In this document: positions 17,249-24,618 of the stretch, piece after piece
Numbering within the stretch: position 1 is the first letter of the stretch
Layout of the letters: each line of letters begins with the position of its first letter
DNA from: Oscillospiraceae bacterium
Lineage (GTDB): Bacteria > Bacillota > Clostridia > Oscillospirales > SIG627
Assembly (NCBI GenBank): GCA_015065085.1
Contig: SVQW01000009.1
Coordinates: forward strand, 1 to 64,000
Length of the DNA: 64,000 bases
Direction: 5' to 3'
Position numbers and translations under genes: made by a program
Notes under the pieces: model-generated
What the model was told of the DNA's origin: nothing
What the model saw: the letters and a program-made list of their open reading frames with translations, nothing else
Databases searched by the model: none

Positions 17249-17568
17249 TGATAACGGTTGTATTTGTTATTTTAATGACGCTTGCAGGCTCACTGGGCTC
17301 GTTTTTTCTGAAAAAAGCCACCGACGGTGAGCTTGTCGGCATAATCAGAAACCCCAATTTCTACATCGGCGGAACCCTTTATTTTATAAGCCTTGTTATA
17401 AATGTCTGGCTTCTCACACGCCTTGATTATTCCCTTGTAGTGCCACTGTGCTCGCTGAGCTACGTATGGACAATGATACTGTCCTGCAAATTCCTCAAAG
17501 AAAAAATAACTTACCGTAAAATCTGGGGCACAATAGTAATGATATTGGGAATAATGATGTTGATTTGA
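17248..17568 (+). CDS. SMR/EamA-type flippase subunit, ArnF-like
   Basis: 106 residues with four membrane helices. It starts on the last base of the previous gene's stop (TGATG). LGSFFLKKATDG, LTRLDYSLVVPLCSLSYVW and IWGTIVMILGIMML are typical of SMR proteins that are half of a heterodimer. With the 122-residue partner it should form one flippase. It ends the operon; a strong bidirectional terminator follows within 5 bp. Confidence 0.78.
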   Translation: MITVVFVILMTLAGSLGSFFLKKATDGELVGIIRNPNFYIGGTLYFISLVINVWLLTRLDYSLVVPLCSLSYVWTMILSCKFLKEKITYRKIWGTIVMILGIMMLI

Positions 17569-17570
17569 CA

Positions 17571-17605
17571 AAAAAACATCCTGTCCGTCGGACAGGATGT
17601 TTTTG
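17571..17605. terminator. Bidirectional Rho-independent terminator
   Basis: AACATCCTGTCC and GGACAGGATGTT pair around a 3-nt loop, flanked by A6 on the left and T5 on the right. It lies between the convergent glycan operon and the PIG-L gene and can stop both. Confidence 0.9.
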
Positions 17606-17619
17606 TTGTGTTTTGTTGT

Positions 17620-18324
17620 TTACGGCAGAAGTCTCTTGGGAACGATTCTGTGAGCAACCATGCAGGGCTCGAATGCTTCTGCGTATTTTACTTTGCACTG
17701 CATACCGCGGAATTCGGCAAGTATGCGGCACTCGTTGGTGTAATCAACATTGTCGTGCTCTCTCAGCCATACTTCCTGGGATTCGTGGCACATAAGCATC
17801 TGAATCTTCTTGTCATAAACATCAGTGATGTCTACATATTCGGTGGGGTTGAAGCCAACCTCAGATGCGGTACCCATGTAGTAGATGGGGCAGATGGTGT
17901 CGATAGCGGGGAAGTTGGTTTCGTAGTGAGGACAAGTAGCCATGAATGCCGCATCAAAAGCTAAGTGAGAAGCGGCAATGTGGTCGCACATGTAATCGGT
18001 GGGCTTCTGTATGAACATCAGGTCGGGCTTAGCCTGACGGACGATGTCTACCAGAAGATCCTTGTGCTCACGACTCTGATAGTAGGACTGAAGGTCGCCT
18101 ATATCAGCGGTGAGATAGTGGAAGCCTGCAAGGTCGCAGGAGCGCTTTGCTTCTGCAACTCTGATTTTGGAAAGCTCATCCGGCATAATAACCGCATGAC
18201 CCATGCTTCCGTTGTTTACTGTGCACAAGAATACCTCGTCGCCTCTTTCCTTGCACTTAAGAAGAGTTCCGGCACAGTGAAATTCAATATCATCGGGATG
18301 TGCTGCTATTGCTAATACTCTCAT
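17620..18324 (-). CDS. PIG-L/LmbE-family deacetylase
   Basis: 234 residues. The zinc-binding motif AHPDDIE is at residues 8-14, and a later His (MCDHIAASH region) completes the usual site. The family removes N-acetyl groups from GlcNAc-type sugars (for example GlcNAc-inositol or bacillithiol precursors) or related compounds. ATG 18324 with GGAG 8 nt upstream. Last gene of a three-gene minus-strand unit behind the glycosidase-like gene, so a joint role in amino-sugar breakdown is plausible. The substrate cannot be read from sequence. Confidence 0.87.
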   Translation of the reverse strand: MRVLAIAAHPDDIEFHCAGTLLKCKERGDEVFLCTVNNGSMGHAVIMPDELSKIRVAEAKRSCDLAGFHYLTADIGDLQSYYQSREHKDLLVDIVRQAKPDLMFIQKPTDYMCDHIAASHLAFDAAFMATCPHYETNFPAIDTICPIYYMGTASEVGFNPTEYVDITDVYDKKIQMLMCHESQEVWLREHDNVDYTNECRILAEFRGMQCKVKYAEAFEPCMVAHRIVPKRLLP

Positions 18325-18416
18325 TATGTTTCTCCAAATCTGAAAAATAATTATTTGCTCGGTTATTATAACACAAAAATTTGCAAAAGTAAATAGAAAC
18401 AGGAAAAAATGTTTTT

Positions 18417-20552
18417 TCAGGCTTCCGAACGGTCACTTCTTCCGCCCGTGAATATGAGAGCGGTGTTGAGCTTCCCGAATTCGCGGGATGCGCGTCTCTT
18501 TGGTATTTCTTCATTGATTATGCGTTCCACAACGTCAATTTTCCAGTCGAGATGCGCTCTGTCGCACATGTATTCCATGCTGGGCTCGTAACCGAGACGG
18601 GAGTCAAATTCAACCAGAGGAATAGCGCCCTTTGCATTTTCTATTTCAAATTTTGCAATCTCGGTCATTTCGTCAAGCAGCTTATCCACATCGGAATTTT
18701 CCTCAAGAAGCGCCGCTTTTCTCTTGTGCCATTCTTTGACATTACGCGCTGTTGCGATGGCACGTCCCATGTATTCACCGAGTCCTGCGATTCTTCTGGC
18801 GTTATCGCGTTTGGATTCGGTGACCTCGGGCAGAAGATCAGTAAGAATTTGTGCACCTTCAAGGAAGCATTCGCTGCTCTTGGTATAAAGCATTATTTCA
18901 TTATTGAATTTTTCCAGCTTTTCGGGTGTGGAAATATTATACATATAGTTGGGGGAGCAAATCTTGTTACCGCCGAAATGTGCGTGTGCAGGAGATGGAA
19001 TAACTATATCCTCGTCATCAAACAGTACCAGAGGATAAGATGCACCCATTCTCAGCGGACCGTACTGGTCCTGGTTTGTGGAAACCAAAAGATTTATACC
19101 CTCGCTGAAAAGCTTGTAAGCATCTGTTACGGATTTTATGTGTTGTTTTCCCCAGTCGCGTCCTGCCAACGCCTCGATCACTTCTTCGCCGTTGGGGGTG
19201 GGGGTCCAGAAACACCATTTTGCAAGTTCGGAGATAAAGGAAGGATAAAATCCAAAATGATGTGAGTCCATACTGCCGACAAGACCGTACTTCTCGTTCA
19301 TTTCGATCATGGCATTGTAGCGCTTGAGCCATTGATAGGGTACAGGTTCATACGGAACAGTACCTATATCCCAGGTAAGACCGCCGGAGTTTGTCATGGA
19401 ATAAAGCGGTATACCGCGTTTTTTTGCGGCTTTTGCTTCACTTACAAAGTATTTTCCGGGGCCGGGTTCAAAAATGGAATAGTCGGTGGTGGTTGCATTT
19501 ACACCCAGACGCTGAACCTTTTCAAACATTTCAAATGTCGCCTGAAGCGAAATATCGGTTGGCAGATTCTCAATAAGCGCCACACGGTCTTTTTCGTCCG
19601 TATAGCCCCAATTGTAGGTCCAGAATACAATGTCCGCTTGAGGATTTTCTTCTCTTATAACCTTTTTTATCATATTAACCCATTCCGGATAGTCGCTGCA
19701 GGGAAACCATCCGGGAGAGGGCTTGTTGGTGATGCGGTTACCGTCCTTGTCAATGTTTTCTCTCCACGGACGGCCTGTGGTACGGTCGTCTTTGCTGGGA
19801 AATTCAATGCTTTCGCCTACAAATACAATACCCTTAAGACCTGGGCAAAGCTTGAACAGTCTTCCATATTGATTACGGTAGTATTCCTCGGCTCCCTCGT
19901 CAGACGGATGCATTTTATTTTTGTAATAGCTGTATGCGTATACGTCCACACCGTAGCGTGCGGCACGGCGTATAAGATCGTTAAAATCTACGTATCCGCA
20001 GGTTGTAAGGTTTACATCTTTCGTGAAAAGAAGTATGGAATTTATGCCGTAGTGCGCAATGGTATTAAGGTGCTCATCGGGGAAGCTGTCAATGGAATAG
20101 CCCGAATGAACCATACGTGTTGTGAAACGCGGAGCACGAGTGATACTGCCTTTTTCAAGAAAAGGCGCTTCCTCAAGATTCATAACATCCTCAAGGTAAT
20201 AACCGCCCTGAGCCGCCGCACGTTCGGATTTTCCCACGATGTGCACATAACTGTCGGTCACTTCGACAGTGTAAGAACCATCTTTTTCAAGGCTCTCGTC
20301 AATTATGTATGCTATGTACTTTTCCTCGGGATGTTCAACGGTGTAACGGACCTGTATATCCATAGATGTGAGAAAATAGTCTTCCAGATCGCGGGCGCAC
20401 CGACGCATAAAGCTGTTTCCCTCGGGAATTACAATTTGCCATTCGGGGGTTATCTCTACCTGAGTTTCCGAAGCGATTTTGCCGGGTAAACGGCGGTTTG
20501 GTGTATGAACCTCCATCAGCCTTTTTCTGAATTCATAATTAAGCTCAGCCAT
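18417..20552 (-). CDS. GH20/GH67/GH163-like glycosidase candidate
   Basis: 711 residues with no signal peptide. Residues ~35-140 look like the alpha/beta GH20b domain (CARDLEDYFLTSMDIQV, YTVEVTDSYVHIVGKSERAA, AQGGYYLEDVM). Next comes a barrel of about 150-450 (MVHSGYSIDSFPDEHLNTIA, GINSILLFTKD, YGVDVYAYSYYKNKMHP, GIVFVGESIEFPS, VFWTYNWGY) and a helical C-terminal region. This order resembles GH20, GH67, GH84 and GH163 enzymes. E247 (in GES) and E250 are candidates for acid residues; not proven. It is flanked by a chagasin-like lipoprotein upstream and a PIG-L deacetylase downstream, which points to an N-acetylated sugar. Confidence 0.68.
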   Translation of the reverse strand: MAELNYEFRKRLMEVHTPNRRLPGKIASETQVEITPEWQIVIPEGNSFMRRCARDLEDYFLTSMDIQVRYTVEHPEEKYIAYIIDESLEKDGSYTVEVTDSYVHIVGKSERAAAQGGYYLEDVMNLEEAPFLEKGSITRAPRFTTRMVHSGYSIDSFPDEHLNTIAHYGINSILLFTKDVNLTTCGYVDFNDLIRRAARYGVDVYAYSYYKNKMHPSDEGAEEYYRNQYGRLFKLCPGLKGIVFVGESIEFPSKDDRTTGRPWRENIDKDGNRITNKPSPGWFPCSDYPEWVNMIKKVIREENPQADIVFWTYNWGYTDEKDRVALIENLPTDISLQATFEMFEKVQRLGVNATTTDYSIFEPGPGKYFVSEAKAAKKRGIPLYSMTNSGGLTWDIGTVPYEPVPYQWLKRYNAMIEMNEKYGLVGSMDSHHFGFYPSFISELAKWCFWTPTPNGEEVIEALAGRDWGKQHIKSVTDAYKLFSEGINLLVSTNQDQYGPLRMGASYPLVLFDDEDIVIPSPAHAHFGGNKICSPNYMYNISTPEKLEKFNNEIMLYTKSSECFLEGAQILTDLLPEVTESKRDNARRIAGLGEYMGRAIATARNVKEWHKRKAALLEENSDVDKLLDEMTEIAKFEIENAKGAIPLVEFDSRLGYEPSMEYMCDRAHLDWKIDVVERIINEEIPKRRASREFGKLNTALIFTGGRSDRSEA

Positions 20553-20561
20553 AATTACTCC

Positions 20562-20960
20562 TTATTCGTCTTGCTTGTAATTGAGGTCAATTCTGTCAGT
20601 TTCCTTTAGGGTAAGGTTTTCTGCTATTTCATAGGTTATGGTAACTTTTCTGAAGGGATCGGTTTTGGCTTCAAGGTTTTCTCTGGAATCGTACTGAGTG
20701 AATACTACCTGCGCCGTTCCCGACTTGAGAGGTGTAAGAGTCCATTCGTGGTACTGGGTAGAGGGGAGACCGGGTGCAGATTCGCTGTATGAACGCTGAG
20801 AGGTCAGCTTGAAATAGTTCTCGTCAAATGACGGAGTATCCCATACATACCCACTGTTTGTGTCCTTGGGAAAGGCTACAACTGCAGCTTTGTCTCCGCC
20901 GCAGGCGGAAAGCGCAAAACAAAATACGATAAGTGCAAGTACAACAAAGATTTTTTTCAT
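20562..20960 (-). CDS. Chagasin-like (I42) lipoprotein
   Basis: 132 residues. Signal peptide with lipobox LSAC at about residues 17-20, so a lipid-anchored protein. The mature part has a TNSGYVWDTP segment, a middle loop (QVVFTQYDSRENLEA) and a PFRKVTITYEI end, matching in order the NPTTGY, central and RPW loops of chagasin-type cysteine-protease inhibitors. Identity is modest, so an adapted role is possible. ATG with AAAGGAGG. First gene of the minus operon, 10 nt ahead of the glycosidase-like gene. Confidence 0.68.
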   Translation of the reverse strand: MKKIFVVLALIVFCFALSACGGDKAAVVAFPKDTNSGYVWDTPSFDENYFKLTSQRSYSESAPGLPSTQYHEWTLTPLKSGTAQVVFTQYDSRENLEAKTDPFRKVTITYEIAENLTLKETDRIDLNYKQDE

Positions 20961-20988
20961 GAGTAATACCTCCTTTAAAACTAACTAT

Positions 20989-21016
20989 ATTATACATTTT
21001 TCATAATTATTGTCAA
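20989..21016 (-). promoter_or_regulatory. Sigma-A promoter of the lipoprotein-glycosidase-PIG-L operon
   Basis: On the minus strand, TTGACA (plus 21011-21016), a 16-bp spacer, then TATAAT (plus 20989-20994). It is divergent from the promoter of the Cys-tRNA deacylase gene 20 bp away. Confidence 0.8.
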
Positions 21017-21036
21017 TAGGGTATCGGAAAATGGTA

Positions 21037-21065
21037 TTGCAATTTTTTGAAAATTATATTATAAT
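21037..21065 (+). promoter_or_regulatory. Sigma-A promoter for the Cys-tRNA deacylase gene
   Basis: TTGCAA at 21037-21042, a 17-bp spacer, then TATAAT at 21060-21065. GTGAGGTG is the ribosome site for the ATG at 21087. Confidence 0.78.
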
Positions 21066-21086
21066 TTAACATCGTGAGGTGAAATT

Positions 21087-21569
21087 ATGGCAAAAGATAA
21101 AGAAATCAAAACAAACGCCATGCGTTTCCTTGAGACAAAAAAGGTGAAATACACTGCCCGTTCATATGAATGCGAAGAATTTATCGACGGAATCGATATT
21201 GCAACAAAGCTGAATATTCCAATGGAGCGCACGTTCAAGACTCTTGTAGCGCAGGGGAAAAGCGAAAATTATTATGTGTTTGTTCTTCCGGTAGCTCAGG
21301 AACTCGATCTTAAGGCGGCGGCAAGAGCAGTGGGGGAAAAATCCGTAGAGCTTATACACGTAAAGGATATAAATTCCGTAACAGGCTATATACGCGGAGG
21401 ATGTACTCCGATAGGAATGAAGAAGCAGTATAAAACAATTATTCATGCTTCCGCACGGCAGTTTGAAACCATATTCATAAGCGGCGGAAAGATAGGCTTA
21501 CAGCTCGAACTTAATCCCGAAGAACTGGCAAAAATCATAAACGCACACTTTGAAAATATCATATTTTGA
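21087..21569 (+). CDS. ybaK: Cys-tRNA(Pro)/Cys-tRNA(Cys) deacylase (YbaK/EbsC type)
   Basis: 160 residues, the typical size. It edits Cys misattached to tRNA-Pro. Seen: TNAMRFLETKKVKYTARSYE at the start, RTFKTLVAQGK, the FVLPVAQELDLKAAARAVG stretch, and the GYIRGGCTPIGMKK active-site region that is diagnostic of YbaK. Single gene with its own promoter; a ferredoxin with its own promoter follows. Confidence 0.93.
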   Translation: MAKDKEIKTNAMRFLETKKVKYTARSYECEEFIDGIDIATKLNIPMERTFKTLVAQGKSENYYVFVLPVAQELDLKAAARAVGEKSVELIHVKDINSVTGYIRGGCTPIGMKKQYKTIIHASARQFETIFISGGKIGLQLELNPEELAKIINAHFENIIF

Positions 21570-21606
21570 ATTGTAACGTAAAAATTAATATATCGTACAC
21601 TTCTCG

Positions 21607-21635
21607 TTAACAACTTTGTTGTATCATGCTATTAT
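21607..21635 (+). promoter_or_regulatory. Sigma-A promoter for ferredoxin
   Basis: TTAACA at 21607-21612, a 17-bp spacer, then TATTAT at 21630-21635, followed by the strong ribosome site AGGAGGTG for ATG 21657. Confidence 0.75.
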
Positions 21636-21656
21636 ACGAATAGGAGGTGTTTTAGA

Positions 21657-21827
21657 ATGGCATACATTATTACTGATGATTGCATCGCATGCGGTGCTTG
21701 CATCGACGAATGTCCCGTTGGCTGTATTTCTGAAAAGGACGGCAAAATCGTTATCGATAAGGACAGCTGTGCTGACTGCGGCTCTTGCGCTGAGGTTTGC
21801 CCTGTTGATGCACCTAAGGCTGAATAA
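21657..21827 (+). CDS. 2[4Fe-4S] ferredoxin
   Basis: 56 residues, the size of clostridial ferredoxins. Two CxxCxxCxxxCP clusters are visible: CIACGACIDECP near residue 9 and CADCGSCAEVCP near residue 38. Each should bind one [4Fe-4S] cluster and carry electrons for hydrogenases or oxidoreductases of an anaerobic cell. Strong ribosome site AGGAGGTG; own promoter; a weak hairpin terminator follows at 21851-21876. Confidence 0.97.
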   Translation: MAYIITDDCIACGACIDECPVGCISEKDGKIVIDKDSCADCGSCAEVCPVDAPKAE

Positions 21828-21850
21828 TTCGCCTGAATTTTTATTTGTTG

Positions 21851-21876
21851 ATAAGGGACGTTGCGGCGTCCCTTAT
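21851..21876 (+). terminator. Ferredoxin terminator (weak T-tract)
   Basis: ATAAGGGACG and CGTCCCTTAT pair over a 6-nt loop; the following TGTCTTG is only partly T-rich, so some read-through into the methyltransferase gene at 21894 is likely. Confidence 0.6.
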
Positions 21877-21893
21877 TGTCTTGAAAGAGGATT

Positions 21894-22634
21894 ATGAGAC
21901 TTGATAAAATAAACAGTGACTTGTCAATATATCAATACGAAGACGGTTTTTGTTATGGAACGGATGCCGTTCTTCTTTCCGCATTTACTGCTGTGAAAAA
22001 AGGTGATGTGGGAGTGGAATTGGGGACGGGTAGCGGAATAGTTTCCATTTTGCTCGGTTACCACAAAAGCCCGGCACATATTTATGCTTTTGAAGTTCAG
22101 CCGGAATATGCGTCTCTTGCCCGGAAGAATGCTCAAATGTGCGGATACGGCGATAAGATAAGTGTTATATGCGACAATCTGAAGAATTATGCTGCACATG
22201 GAATAGAGGATGTGGATTTCGTGTTTTCAAATCCACCTTACATGAAGACCGACAGCGGTAAGCTTAACGAAAACACAAAAAAGCTTATCAGCCGTCATGA
22301 AACACACTGCGACATAAATGATATATGCCGTGCGGCGGGCAGAATGCTCAAAAACGGCGGAAATTTCTTTGCGGTTTATCGGCCTGACAGAATGAGCGAT
22401 ATTATATTTGCAATGAAAAATAATAATCTTGAGCCCAAGGAGATTGTGTTTGTTCAGTCTCATGCGGATAAAGCTCCTAACCTTTTTCTTATAAAAGCGA
22501 AGAAGGACGGTTTGGGCGGAGGGCTTAAGATTCATAAGCCGCTTGTGCTTTACACGCAAAAGGCTGTTATGACAGAAGAACTTGACTATATTTACCGATA
22601 CGGAAGAATGGGAGGAAAGCATAATGGCAAATGA
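21894..22634 (+). CDS. TrmN6-like tRNA (adenine-N6)-methyltransferase
   Basis: 246 residues. The SAM-binding motif VELGTGSGIVSILL is near residue 40, the DFVFSNPPYMK catalytic motif near residue 109 (NPPY, for adenine N6 methylation), and DKINSDLSIYQYEDGFCYGT at the N-terminus, as in the YfiC/TrmN6 family. Probably methylates A37 of tRNA-Val or a similar tRNA. Overlaps rsmI by 11 nt, a common pairing in Firmicutes. Confidence 0.88.
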   Translation: MRLDKINSDLSIYQYEDGFCYGTDAVLLSAFTAVKKGDVGVELGTGSGIVSILLGYHKSPAHIYAFEVQPEYASLARKNAQMCGYGDKISVICDNLKNYAAHGIEDVDFVFSNPPYMKTDSGKLNENTKKLISRHETHCDINDICRAAGRMLKNGGNFFAVYRPDRMSDIIFAMKNNNLEPKEIVFVQSHADKAPNLFLIKAKKDGLGGGLKIHKPLVLYTQKAVMTEELDYIYRYGRMGGKHNGK

Positions 22635-23469
22635 AATCAAAAAAGGCTCGTTGTACATTGTGGCAACACCCATAGGAAATCTGAGCGATTTGTCTCCAAG
22701 AGCCGTGAAGGTGCTGAGTGAAGTGGATTTTATTGCCGCCGAGGATACGCGGAACACCGTTAAGCTTCTTACACATCTTGGTATAAAGAAGCCCATGATA
22801 AGTTATTATGAGCATAATAAACACGAGCACGGCGAAATAATTGTCAGAAAAATAAAGGATGAGGGTCAGTCCTGCGCTCTTGTGAGCGATGCCGGCACTC
22901 CCGCCATTTCCGACCCCGGCGAAGATCTTGTTAAGCTTTGCGCCCTGCAAAATATTGAGGTGTTTTCCGTCCCCGGCCCCTGCGCCGCAATATGTGCACT
23001 TACACTTTCCGGTCTTTTCACGGGCAGATTTGTTTTTGAGGGCTTTTTGTCCACTGCCAAGAACAGCAGACTTGAACGTCTTGAAGAAGTAAAAAACGAA
23101 GAACGCACATTGATTTTTTATGAAGCTCCGCACCATCTTGTAAAAACGCTGGAGGTGATGCTGGAGATACTGGGGGACCGACGTATTTCGCTTGCGCGTG
23201 AAATAACCAAAATAAACGAAGAGGTACGCAGAACCACAATTTCCGAGGCGTTGGCGTATTATTCGGATAATCAGCCCAAGGGGGAATTCGTCTTGGTCAT
23301 AGAAGGCGCAGAGCATAAGGAAGAGGCGCATTTTTGGGAAGAGATGAGTATCAGACAGCATTTTGACTACTACTCCGCCAAAGGCATGGAACGCATGGAT
23401 GCCATCAAGAAGGTAGCGAGTGACAGGGGAGTGGGCAAGAGCGCGGTATATAAACAACTGTTGGATTGA
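22624..23469 (+). CDS. rsmI: 16S rRNA (cytidine(1402)-2'-O)-methyltransferase RsmI
   Basis: 281 residues of the tetrapyrrole-methylase fold. Seen: LYIVATPIGNLSDLSPRA, FIAAEDTRNT, LVSDAGTPAISDPG, VFSVPGPCAAICAL, FYEAPHHL and LAREITKINEEV. It modifies C1402 in the ribosomal decoding centre. The ATG at 22624 follows AGGAGGAAAG-like sequence inside the end of the upstream gene; a longer in-frame start at 22582 is not needed. End of a three-gene unit. Confidence 0.95.
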   Translation: MANEIKKGSLYIVATPIGNLSDLSPRAVKVLSEVDFIAAEDTRNTVKLLTHLGIKKPMISYYEHNKHEHGEIIVRKIKDEGQSCALVSDAGTPAISDPGEDLVKLCALQNIEVFSVPGPCAAICALTLSGLFTGRFVFEGFLSTAKNSRLERLEEVKNEERTLIFYEAPHHLVKTLEVMLEILGDRRISLAREITKINEEVRRTTISEALAYYSDNQPKGEFVLVIEGAEHKEEAHFWEEMSIRQHFDYYSAKGMERMDAIKKVASDRGVGKSAVYKQLLD

Positions 23470-23568
23470 CAAATTGTCATTATGCACAAAAACAAATTGA
23501 CGTTTTACCCACATTCAACAAAATTGCTTTGTGAGCATCAAAAAATCGAAAAAAGTTTTAAAAATGTA

Positions 23569-23597
23569 TTGCACATTTTCGCATTTTGTGATAGAAT
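23569..23597 (+). promoter_or_regulatory. Sigma-A promoter for the secreted anchored protein
   Basis: TTGCAC at 23569-23574, a 17-bp spacer, then TAGAAT at 23592-23597. AAAAGGAG lies 8-9 nt before ATG 23651. Confidence 0.75.
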
Positions 23598-23650
23598 AAT
23601 GGTAAGCGAAAAGTTATCGCAAAAATTAACATTTAAAAGGAGATTAAACC

Positions 23651-24439
23651 ATGAAAAAAATCGCTCTTTTTCTTGCGGTAGTATGTCTGGCAGCTGTTTT
23701 CACAACTGTTGCGTTTGCAGCCGGAGATTTTATCGCATTTGACTTCAGAACTGAAGATGCTATCAAGCAGAACGCTACTATCAGTGTTTCCGGTATCAGC
23801 GAAAAGCAGTTTATTGAAGGTGGATATGAAGTTCTTACTTCCAACAACGACCCTTACATAAACTTGAGCATCAAGTCCAAGCATCGTTTCAATGCTGCTG
23901 ATTATCCTGTATTCAGAATTGATTACAAAATTATTGAAGGCGCTCCCAGCAAGTCTCAGCTTTTCTTCAATGCAAGCACCAGCGGCTTCACCATGGGTTC
24001 TTCCGGTACCTTCACCGAATACGCTACCGACCTTACCACTATGGATTACCAGAGCACCGTTATCGACATGGAGCTTCTTTCCAACTCTCAGTGGGCTGAC
24101 ACCATCAAGGCTCTCCGTCTCGACGTTGCAACAATTCCCGATTGCCGTATAGCAGTTCGTTTTGTAGGTATGTTCACTAACGAAAAGGATGCTTTAAAGT
24201 TCGACTATGATAAGTGGGCTGAAGAAAATCCCCCCTACACCAAGGAAGATGCTAAGGAAGATACTACCACTTCTGCTGATACTGCTACCACCGCTCCTGC
24301 AACTCCCGCTCCTGCAACTCCCGCTCCCGCAGCTCCCGCTGAAGGCTCCGCTCCTCAGACAGCAGATCCCTTCACCGCAGTTGCAGCTGTAATGGCAATT
24401 TCTGCAGGCGTTGCTCTTGCAATCAAAAAGAGAAGATAA
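23651..24439 (+). CDS. Secreted beta-domain protein with C-terminal membrane anchor
   Basis: 262 residues. Sec signal peptide (residues 1-23, ending AFA), a beta-rich globular domain (about 25-190), a repetitive Thr/Ala/Pro linker (about 200-235), then APQTADP, one hydrophobic helix and a KKRR end. The tail has the order of a cell-wall sorting signal, but the motif reads PQTAD where LPxTG or NPxTG would be expected. It may therefore be a plain membrane anchor or a variant sortase substrate. The globular domain shares spaced motifs with a region of the CotH-SLH protein at 37238. Function unknown; single gene with its own promoter and terminator. Its wobble codons are C-rich compared with neighbours, as in highly expressed genes. 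Confidence 0.75.
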   Translation: MKKIALFLAVVCLAAVFTTVAFAAGDFIAFDFRTEDAIKQNATISVSGISEKQFIEGGYEVLTSNNDPYINLSIKSKHRFNAADYPVFRIDYKIIEGAPSKSQLFFNASTSGFTMGSSGTFTEYATDLTTMDYQSTVIDMELLSNSQWADTIKALRLDVATIPDCRIAVRFVGMFTNEKDALKFDYDKWAEENPPYTKEDAKEDTTTSADTATTAPATPAPATPAPAAPAEGSAPQTADPFTAVAAVMAISAGVALAIKKRR

Positions 24440-24452
24440 TAGTTAATTAATT

Positions 24453-24490
24453 AAAACTTGCGAAACGCTATGCGCTTCGCAAGTTTTTTT
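24453..24490 (+). terminator. Rho-independent terminator
   Basis: AAAACTTGCGAA and TTCGCAAGTTTT form a 12-bp stem with an 11-nt loop and a T7 run. It follows the secreted protein by 13 bp. Confidence 0.9.
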
Positions 24491-24554
24491 ATGCAAAAAT
24501 ACTGTTTAAAGCGCCACTACTGATGATTTTGCACAAATAATCACATTTAATGTA

Positions 24555-24583
24555 TTGACATCTTATCCAATGTGTGGTAATAT
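24555..24583 (+). promoter_or_regulatory. Sigma-A promoter for the solute-binding lipoprotein
   Basis: TTGACA at 24555-24560, a 17-bp spacer, then TAATAT at 24578-24583. TTGAGGAG is the ribosome site for ATG 24619. Confidence 0.78.
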
Positions 24584-24618
24584 ATAAATATAAATAATGA
24601 TTTTGAGGAGAATTAAAT

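Noticed and set aside
19332..20489. Plus-strand ORF (385 codons)
   Set aside because: Opposite strand of the 711-residue glycosidase-like gene; no ribosome site and an abnormal composition rich in Cys/Phe/Val.
23466..23480. TGACAAATTGTCA palindrome after rsmI
   Set aside because: A 5-bp dyad with a short centre and no T-tract; too weak to call a site.
22567..23514. Minus-strand ORF (315 codons)
   Set aside because: Shadow of rsmI on the opposite strand.
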